Source of the DNA: Liopterus haemorrhoidalis
Taxonomy: Eukaryota > Arthropoda > Insecta > Coleoptera > Dytiscidae
NCBI GenBank assembly: GCA_963971575.1
Contig: OZ020618.1
Span: 29,812,540-29,876,539 of the forward strand
DNA: 64,000 bases
Reading direction: 5' to 3'
Part shown: positions 56,596-64,000 of the stretch, piece by piece
Layout: each line of letters opens with the position of its first letter
How positions within the stretch are numbered: the stretch's first letter is position 1
Translations under genes and position numbers: made by a program
Notes under the pieces: generated by a model
Databases searched by the model: none
Told to the model about the DNA's origin: nothing
The model's input: the letters and a program-made list of their open reading frames with translations, nothing else

Positions 56596-57500
56596 GTGTG
56601 AATATTCACACATTTCAGGGTTTCGCAGGTATATAATAAGTGAAGGCGGTATGCTGAGTGCGTAGGAAAAATTTTACTTTGTAGAAATCACGGCAAAATG
56701 AACGATATTTTTAAAATAATTTATCGTCTGTTAATCATATAATAAGACTGGTTATTAAATTTACGCTCTTAAAAATTAAATACAACATTTGTCAAGATAT
56801 AACTAGAATTTTGAGAAAATAATTTCAACATAATAAAAATTCAAAAAAAAACAAAAAATAAAATTCACTCCGTACTCGAACTCGAAACCCTTCGTTTCCA
56901 GCGCATTTTAGCTTAGACACCAGTGCTCTAACCCATTACGCTATCGCACGTCTTGCATTTGAGTGTCTTACATTGGTATAACTTTTGTACTTTGTGAAAC
57001 AAAAACCACAAAAAATGCGTTATTTTCCGAAAACATAATCTGATCAAAAATTCCTGTTGTACTATTTCGGTTCACACCAATATACATTACTTAGAATTTT
57101 TTTAGATTTTTAGTTTAAACCATCTGGGCTACAGGTGTGGGACAAAATTTTTTTTGCACAATTTTGGCAAATATCGCATTAAAATAATTTATTTTGCAAA
57201 AATAAAAATATGATCGTTAATCCACGTACTAAGGGCTTTCATTTGATACCCTACTCAAAATTTAAAAAAAATATTTTTGTTTTCGATGAGCACATATTTG
57301 TTTATATTTTTAGGGGGGTATGTTTTTTAGATGTTTTAGTATTTTTCCTATATGCGGGTCAAAGAGTTGTATAAGCATGCCCAATTTCAACTCTCTAGGT
57401 TTAGCCGTTTGGCTACAATTTTTACCGAACAGACAGACAGACAGACAGACGACAAAATGACGGTATAAGGGTTTTTTGATCATACCTACAAAACCCTAAA
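56596..57500. mobile_element. H1 copy C
   Basis: Perfect palindrome gtgtgaatattcacac (56596-56611), AGGGTTTCGCAGGTAT (56617-56632), microsatellite cagacagacagacagacag (57428-57450), and ATACCTACAAAACCCT (57482-57497). Confidence 0.65.
56872..56958 (-). other. tRNA-like sequence inside H1 copy C
   Basis: Minus strand: tagcgtaatgggttagagca fits an A box, gagttcgagtacgg a weak B box, with tctaagc between. The T arm is degraded, so this is not called a tRNA gene. It may be a captured tRNA or SINE head. Confidence 0.35.
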
Positions 57501-57646
57501 AAATAGCTAATGACAACTAACAAAAATGAAAATTCTGAATAGTTCCACCTAATCGTTTGGAATAGACTGTAGGTTCACGAAAAAATGGTTTTGTCGGGTT
57601 TTTGGTTCGGGTTCGGGTTCAGCTTCAGGTCCCTGGTAATAAGAAT

Positions 57647-58190
57647 CAGGGGCGGCTCAAGACGCTATGCAGGCGATGCGCCGCATCGGGGCACCACGAT
57701 CAAGGGGCGTCGAGTCGAAGAAAAAATTTATAGCCTATTAAAATATCAAAATAGCTTTAATTAAAATAATATTCATTTTTGAAATAAATATTGTGACCTT
57801 TAATTAAATCTAGCAAAAACTACATTTATTTACTGGACGATACCACAGGCTTCTAATAAAAGGCGGCGCCATGCAAGAAAATTTAGAAAAAACTACCTTT
57901 TTTACTGGGTGACACTTCAGGCTTCTAGTAAAAGGGAAGGGGGACATGAAAGGAGATTTAGAAAAAACTACTTTTTTTACTGGGCAGCACTTCGGGCTTC
58001 TAGTAAAGGGGTGCGAAAGGAAAATTAAGAAAAAAGCTACTTTTTTTACTGGGCGGGACTTCAGGCTTCTATTAAGAGGCGGGGGGCACCAAAAAGGAAA
58101 CCTAGAAAAAAATTATTAAAAAATATATATGTAGGGGGGCGCCTAATCTAATTTTGCATCGGAGCGCCAGGTAACCTTGAACCGGCCCTG
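57647..58190. mobile_element. hAT MITE, 544 bp, TSD ataagaat, with inner tandem repeats
   Basis: CAGGGGCGGCTCAAG and, inverted, CAGGGCCGGTTCAAG ends; ataagaat exact at 57639-57646 and 58191-58198. Inside (57815-58110) about four units of 65-75 bp share aaaaactacnttttttactgg and cttcaggcttctantaa. Confidence 0.92.
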
Positions 58191-58457
58191 ATAAGAATAC
58201 AGTGTGATTTTAAAAGGCTGTTACGATGTCCATTGTAATCGTAGCAATACCGTCGAAAGAATGTAGTACAGAGACAGTCTGTCTCACGGCGCCGCTTAAC
58301 AAGGGCGGATTACGGCATGTAACATTTTAATATAACATGTAAATTTTTATAAACTTAAGTTGATTAAAAATTATTGGCGAACATTAATGACCTAAGAAAT
58401 ATTTGCTGGTCTAGCAACTACCTTATATCGATAGAGCCGGACGTAGCTCACAATTTC

Positions 58458-58492
58458 AAATACCTAGCAACGTATTGTGTTGCTAGGTATTT
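58458..58492. repeat. 14-bp-stem hairpin next to H2 copy 3
   Basis: aaatacctagcaac, loop gtattgt, then the exact complement gttgctaggtattt, immediately left of the T run that starts the H2 copy. Confidence 0.9.
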
Positions 58493-58495
58493 TTG

Positions 58496-59140
58496 TTTTT
58501 TACCGACCGCCAACATATATAAGAGAGGTATTGTGATCATACCGATTTTGACATTTCGAGATTTCGATGGATCTCCACGAATTGAGGTTGAACATAACGT
58601 TTTGACTATTTTTGGCATGATGTCTGTCGGTCTGTCGGTCTGTCCGTCCGTCTGTCTGTCTGTCCGTCCGTCCATCTGTCTGTCTGTCTGTGTACACGTG
58701 CAGAGCAAATTCGGCTGACAGGATTTTTATGAAACTTCATATTTAAGCTTCTGCCATCAATGGCACGAGTTGATCAACTTTTGGTAAAAATCGGTTGACT
58801 AAAAATGGGAGTTTACTCGTGTCGATTTTAAGATTTTTGTGAATATTTCAAAACACAAAAATATTTCGAAAAAATTGATTGAACAAAAGTTGCTATAAAA
58901 GCAATAACTAATAACTTTTATTTGAGACGTTTTTTGATAAAACGAAAAATTTCGAATAATTTCTGTAAAATATTTCGAAATTTTTTTGTTACTTACATGT
59001 AACGTTTCCATGGTCATGATAAATAATATCTCTGTTAGAAAATATTAGGCCACGTAATTTCTACTCTGCTGCTAGAATGTATTTTATATAAGTACTTTAT
59101 GATGGCGGTCGGTCCTGTGGTGGCCACAGCTGATTTTTAT
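58496..59140 (+). mobile_element. H2 copy 3
   Basis: ACCGACCGCCAACATATATAAG, GTCY microsatellite (58618-58692) of tgtctgtccgtccgtc type, and the end TGGCGGTCGGTCC...gctgattttta. Closest to copy 2 in sequence. Confidence 0.7.
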
Positions 59141-59170
59141 ATCCAGTTTTAGCTTATATCTAGTATATAA

Positions 59171-59305
59171 GGGCCGGTTTCTGAAAGCCAGTTAACTATA
59201 ACCAAATAGTTAGAAAATGGTTGCTATGGTTACCTACGGGATTGTTATATTGTGACCGTAGTTGATCATTTGCTTATAGTTTACTAAGCTTTCAGAAACC
59301 GGCCT
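59171..59305. mobile_element. PIF/Harbinger-type MITE, 135 bp, TAA TSD
   Basis: (G/A)GGCCGGTTTCTGAAAGC ends inverted, TAA at 59168-59170 and 59306-59308. The inner parts (agttaactata / tatagtttact) continue the inverted pairing. Confidence 0.88.
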
Positions 59306-59603
59306 TAAGAGTTTTATGCAACTGGGCATAAGTGTTTCTCATGTAAAACGAAATTCAATTCTTTTTTTCTTATAATACATGAAATCAGGAGTGATCAGGC
59401 CCTCCACCTGTGTGTCAACCGCACGTGTGCAAATATTCATAAGGCAGACTACGCTAGAATTGAACCAAAATGCCGCCAATGTGCAAGACCATAAGAACAC
59501 CTCAACTAGTAGGATCCTACTAGAATCGACCCCAAATACCGCCCTTCTGTTGAATCGCTCGTGTGTGGTGCACACTCTGAACACGAGTACGCGACGAATC
59601 TGA

Positions 59604-60902
59604 TGCCGGGTTTACATTGGTAGAGTAACAGAGCTAGTAACTAGCGCAAGTAACTAGCAACTAGTCACTATCCCTGTGTAAACAGTTGACATTGTGGCTA
59701 GTAGAGTACTAGCTGCCAGTAGTTGGGCTAGGATAGCAGCTAGCTCGTCGACGTATTTACTAGCTACTATCTTTGCCACTAGTACACAAAATTGATACAT
59801 ATGAAATTGGCGCCAAGTGGTAACCTGTCATAATAAACAGAAAACAACACATATCAAATAAGTTATTATTTGTTTACATAAATTTTGTAACATTGATGTA
59901 TTATTTGATGATTTCTTTTCAATTTAACAATACCATGTGATATATGGTATTTCAAACTTTTCAAACTCTTTTAAAAACATTTATTTAATATACATTTATT
60001 TTTCTTATAAGGGTTTTTCGGTGGTCATACTTACAAAACCCTAAAAAGCCTTAATAATTGAAAACCTAAAATGTGTGTAAATTCATTCTTCACATTTGTT
60101 AATAATTTTATGCAAAACACAATATAGACAGGAAATTTGTTGTAAAATTTTATGGTCATATTCAAAAGGGATTAAACCATAAATAGGTCTAATGCTTTAA
60201 TCTTTGCCCAAAATACATTTTAAACTTTTTTTAATTTTGGAACAAGGGCTCGGAGGTAGGGTTAACCAAAATTCCTAGAACACATGGAAATATGAGACAT
60301 TTTACGAATTGTGTAATTATTCAGTCATTGCAAATATTTCGTTTGAAGTGTTCGCATCTCCAATCCAACATTTTTGGTGTGCCAAAGTTTTCACTTATTT
60401 TTTTCACTATTTTTTCTTTTTTGTATTGTGCTATTGCTGTAACACCGTCTATAAGAGTTTTGTAAACGTAAGTAATATTTATATTTGACACGTACATAAT
60501 TGTTATCAATCTATTCTTAATATTATAGCCGTAGCTTAGCTAAAGACGTTATAACTAGTTTTACATAATTTTTAGAGTAATATAATTTGAAATGATGTAA
60601 TACAAAATACCATTTTTTTAATGGCATCAAGTCGGCGACGATGTATATTCATAATTATAATATATTCAAAAATAGTTTATGAATATGAATATATTCATAA
60701 ACTATTTTTTGCACAAAGATAATTTCACAACAAAATCACAGTGAAGATGTCAAATGTGTTTTGACACTTACTATCCAGAAAATAAGATAAGTATGTCAAT
60801 TGTGTATGAACACCTACTATCTTGAAAATAAGATAGTAGAGTAAAGCGCCTAGTACTTGCGCTAGTTACTAGCTCTTTTACTCTACCAATGTAAACCCGG
60901 CA
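59604..60902. mobile_element. TIR element, 1299 bp, 3-bp TSD tga
   Basis: About 48 bp of TIR: TGCCGGGTTTACATTGGTAG, then AGTAA(C/A)AGAGCTAGTAACTAG and CGCAAGTA. TGA at 59601-59603 and 60903-60905. A three-base duplication suggests PIF/Harbinger or a relative. It contains an H1 3'-end fragment (60006-60048) and a 19-bp-stem hairpin (60668-60709). Confidence 0.8.
60668..60709. repeat. 19-bp-stem hairpin
   Basis: aaaaatagtttatgaatat, loop gaat, then the exact complement. Confidence 0.9.
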
Positions 60903-61167
60903 TGAGGGTCGATAAACTACATTCACAATAAACGTGAGATGACGTCACACTTGGTTTATTTAAGTACCAACGTTATGATATGTTTTAATCAACATCAATC
61001 CATAATTCAGTTAGTACATTTATTTATGTCATGTTGGTAATTTTATACAATGTTGTCGGGTTTAAATTGGACAGTTCAATCGTTATTTTGACGTCAGGTT
61101 GACGTTTAGTGAGAAATTGAGGTTATATTTTATACTTTTTAAATATATTTCTAATTTAAAAGTAAAA

Positions 61168-61816
61168 ATGCCCAAAGCTCTTAGTAGCCGTGCTCAAAGG
61201 ATGGTTTTGTCTCTTATTAATTATTTTGAAAGAGAGCAAGACAATGGTGGACCTTTAATGGATGTGAAATGTGTCAGAGATGAGAGTAAATATAAAATTT
61301 AGTTTATATCTATGGTCTTTTCACTTGAATATATTTCTACAAATAATTGTTAATTAACTTTTTAGAGTTGCAGCTGCTTTATATGTCAGTATTTCTAAAG
61401 TAAATAAGATGGTATTACAACAAGCGAGAAATGAAACTGTCAGTAGCCCGAAAAAGAATCGAACACATACTAAATCTGTTGTAGAATTAGACAATTTTAC
61501 AACAGTTGGGATACGTAATGTAATTTATGAGATGTACCGTAATAGTAAGGATACAACATCTCTACGTGAGGCCTCTTAATAAATTAATTTGATTTTAGGG
61601 GAGCATGTTACTGTCGACACTATTAATATAAAATTACATGAAAGGAGACTGTATGATGGTGGAAAGACTTCCCTTTGGAAGATTTTAAGAAATATAGGTT
61701 TTAAATATAAAAAGGATGATCCAAGACGTGGTCTAATGGAACCTTCCCAAATCGTTCAATCAATATCAAATTTTAGCTTAATCGTACCAACAGTTTTCAA
61801 GATATTGGTCGAGTAA
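61168..61816 (+). pseudogene. Spliced Tc1/IS630-like transposase N-terminus, cut by a satellite
   Basis: Three exons fit one frame: 61168-61285 (donor GA|GTAAAT), 61368-61544 (acceptor TTTTAGAG|, donor A|GTAAGG) and 61599-61816 (acceptor GATTTTAG|). The introns are 82 and 54 bp. Exon 1 gives MPKALSSRAQRMVLSLINYF...DVKCVRDE, exon 2 AAALYVSISKVNKMV and SPKKNRTHTKSVVELD, exon 3 EHVTVDTINIKLHERRLYDG and SLWKILRNIGFKYKKDDPRR-GLMEPSQIV. The layout of two helix-turn-helix units followed by (S/T)LWxxLRxxGFKYKK is that of IS630/Tc1-type (DDE_3) transposases or genes derived from them. Just after PSQIVQ the frame enters the 155-bp satellite and stops at 61814-61816, so the catalytic domain is lost. The ATG context is aaaaATGC. 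Confidence 0.6.
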
Positions 61817-62850
61817 ATTTTTAAAAATTGCAGTGGTACCTTAGTAAACTACCATTTCTAACAGAGCGATTGAAACCAAAATTTAAGTGTTTTTTAAAAC
61901 TCATAAAAGAGTTGTAGATATCAAATTTTAGCTTAATCGTACCAACAGTTTTCAAGATATTGGTCGAGTAAATTTTTAAAAATTGCAGTGGTACCTTAGT
62001 AAACTACCATTTCTAACAGAGCGATTGAAACCAAAATTTAAGTGTTTTTTAAAACTCATAAAAGAGTTGTAGATATCAAATTTTAGCTTAATCGTACCAA
62101 CAGTTTTCAAGATATTGGTCGAGTAAGTTTTTAAAAATTGCAGTGGTACCTTAGTAAACTACCATTTCTAACAGAGCGATTGAAACCAAAATTTAAGTGT
62201 TTTTTAAAACTCATAAAAGAGTTGTAGATATCAAATTTTAGCTTAATCGTACCAACAGTTTTCAAGATATTGGTCGAGTAAATTTTTAAAAATTGCAGTG
62301 GTACCTTAGTAAACTACCATTTCTAACAGAGCGATTGAAACCAAAATTTAAGTGTTTTTTAAAACTCATAAAAGAGTTGTAGATATCAAATTTTAGCTTA
62401 ATCGTACCAACAGTTTTCAAGATATTGGTCGAGTAAATTTTTAAAAATTGCAGTGGTACCTTAGTAAACTACCATTTCTAACAGAGCGATTGAAACCAAA
62501 ATTTAAGTGTTTTTTAAAACTCATAAAAGAGTTGTAGATATCAAATTTTAGCTTAATCGTACCAACAGTTTTCAAGATATTGGTCGAGTAAGTTTTTAAA
62601 AATTGCAGTGGTACCTTAGTAAACTACCATTTCTAACAGAGCGATTGAAACCAAAATTTAAGTGTTTTTTAAAACTCATAAAAGAGTTGTAGATATCAAA
62701 TTTTAGCTTGATTGTAGCAATGGTTTTTGAGATATTGGTAGAATAAATTTTTAAAAATTGCAATGGTACCTTAGTAAACTACCATTTCTAACAGAGCGTT
62801 TGAGTCCAAAATTTAAGGGTTTTTTAAAACTCATAAAAGAGTATTAGATA
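61766..62850 (+). repeat. 155-bp tandem satellite, seven units
   Basis: tcaaattttagcttaatcg starts units at 61766, 61921, 62076, 62231, 62386, 62541 and (diverged) 62696, always 155 bp apart. Units 1-6 are nearly identical; gtcgagtaaattt is replaced by gtcgagtaagttt in units 3 and 6. Unit 7 is diverged, as expected for the edge of an array. Confidence 0.96.
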
Positions 62851-64000
62851 TCAAATATGATGGGTGATATTTCTATAACGTACTTTTATCTGTATATTGT
62901 GTTTGTATATTTTAAAAGGTTTTATAATTTGTAATGTAAGTGAACAAAAGTAATATTTATTTTTGTATCTTGGTCAATAAACAAATATTATATATGATTA
63001 ATAAAATATGTTCTATTTACATTTGTTACGTTCTTTATTTTTTTTTGTAATTTTAACCTACAGGTCTGTTACGTAGAACGGTTTATTATCATCAAATTCA
63101 AAGGAAATGTAATTTTAGCATACTCATTACAATTTAAACTTGCAGCTAGTGGCAATAAACTGTTCGACTGGAAATAATATTTGAATATTCATTATTCGAA
63201 ATAAAATTGTATCGAATATCTGAAATTCAAAAATTTCTATTCGTAATAAATAATAAAAAATCTGACTCTTTATCATTGCTTTCCGATATTATTTAGTGAG
63301 TTCGGTAAGCAAGCTCGGAGCATTCGAGAAAAGGTCTAAACGTGTTTATTCGATCGGTCTGGAGTTAAATCGTGTGACTCGGAACACTCCGCGTTTGTTT
63401 CCCGAACCCGCTGTGTCAATGTGACACCAGGCGAAAAATTAAAGTAAATTTTATAAAAAGTATTAAAAGAACACGACACATTTCTAAAGACAAATATTTC
63501 TGATGATTCTTATACACTGAAATTTATTATTATTTTTTTTAATACTACATTACACACTTAATATAATATAAACCATAAATTTCGCGACAAATCGGTTAGA
63601 AAGAACTGCTGTGCATCATAATTTACATTAATTCCTTTCCTCCATAGGAAATATAGGTTTTCAATATATTTTTAGAAGTTGTTCGATATAACCTAACTTT
63701 TTTTGACACTTTACGAATTGGCAACAAGGTGTGTTTTTCAACTGTGACGTCATTTCAGAGTTACGGTAAATGGAGTTTATTTAATTGTTCGCCTTAAGGT
63801 GCGATCTCTGTACTCTGTCGACGGCTTTAATGTATCTTGAGCCGAATTACCACTATCTGCCATTTTCATTTTTAACACATGTTTACAAAGTATGTTAATG
63901 TTATGTTAGTGTTACTATCTTTTTAAATTGCTTGAATTTGTTTTCAAAAAGAATTATTAATCGTTATTAGGTATTAATACAACATCTAACATTTTTATGA
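62851..64000. other. No gene seen
   Basis: After the satellite, ttggtcaataaacaaat (62962-62978) could be a polyadenylation signal for a unit that once ended here. 63265-63430 is richer in G+C but has no frame of interest. The remainder is AT-rich. Confidence 0.4.

Larger units (their letters stand above)
53890..57635. mobile_element. hAT element hosting several nested transposons, 3746 bp
   Basis: CAGGGACCTGAAGCTGAA occurs inverted at both ends. TSDs gtagtaag (53882-53889) and gtaataag (57636-57643) match at seven of eight positions. ggttcagg/ggttcggg words cluster inside both ends and at 55235-55283. Subtracting the nested elements leaves a short element without a recognisable transposase. 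Confidence 0.85.

Noticed and set aside
56872..56958. Functional tRNA gene
   Set aside because: T arm and acceptor cannot be paired properly; kept only as a tRNA-like sequence.
58448..58718. Frames rich in TDRQTDG or VCPSVCLS repeats (also 54063-54296)
   Set aside because: Translations of the GTCY microsatellite of H2.
59379..59603. 74-codon plus-strand frame and an overlapping 81-codon minus-strand frame
   Set aside because: Neither resembles a known family, both are short, and the interval is bordered by transposons; no support for coding.

Overview
The window looks like a piece of an AT-rich insect nuclear genome. The evidence is a BEL/Pao LTR retrotransposon, a mariner-type transposase, many hAT, Tc1/mariner, PIF/Harbinger and piggyBac-type non-autonomous elements, tRNA-derived SINEs, intron-bearing gene fragments, and one exon that resembles the N-terminal region of an insect peptidoglycan recognition protein. 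There is no bacterial operon structure. The exact insect order cannot be fixed from the sequence. Almost all of the 64 kb is transposable-element DNA, much of it nested, and many boundaries can be fixed from exact target-site duplications (TSDs).

Layout. 1-900: remains of a hAT transposon (transposase C-terminus plus subterminal repeats). 1.7-2.0 kb: possible zinc-finger exon. 2.4-8.9 kb: a run of small DNA transposons, a broken Helitron protein, a 114-bp tandem repeat and a broken pogo/Tigger transposase. 9.0-10.4 kb: a Helentron-like non-autonomous repeat (family H1). 11.4-12.3 kb: a PIF/Harbinger-like element. 12588-21433: a complete BEL/Pao retrotransposon with matching 1333-bp LTRs, 5-bp TSD ctatt and an uninterrupted 1748-residue polyprotein, inserted into a second H1 copy; a hAT element and a smaller repeat sit further along in the same H1 copy. 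23.6-28.7 kb: hAT and other TIR elements, a Helentron-like family H2 copy, a perfect 26-bp-arm palindrome and a SINE. 28897-29327 (minus): the PGRP-like first coding exon, the best candidate for an ordinary host gene. 30.5-33.8 kb: old repeats, a Tigger-type MITE and a hAT MITE. 34.0-37.6 kb: a decayed LINE split by a mariner element with a frameshifted transposase.

39603-47113 is the most striking object: a 7.5-kb Foldback-like element. Its two long inverted arms are arrays of a ~141-bp repeat, an identical 9-bp TSD (aatgacact) flanks it, both arms carry the same SINE insertion with the same 11-bp TSD, and one arm only contains a 306-bp solo LTR. 47.4-53.5 kb: hAT elements, a LINE C-terminal fragment and a SINE. 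53890-57635: a hAT element that holds other transposons nested four deep, directly abutted by another hAT MITE. 58.5-60.9 kb: H2, a Harbinger MITE and a 1.3-kb TIR element. 61168-61816: three exons with clean splice sites that encode the DNA-binding part of a Tc1/IS630-like transposase; the reading frame runs into a 155-bp tandem satellite (61766-62850).

The only protein-coding units that look functional are the BEL/Pao polyprotein and, less certainly, the PGRP-like exon. The other coding stretches are broken or truncated transposon genes. All repeat assignments come from reading the sequence by eye; no alignment or database search was run.
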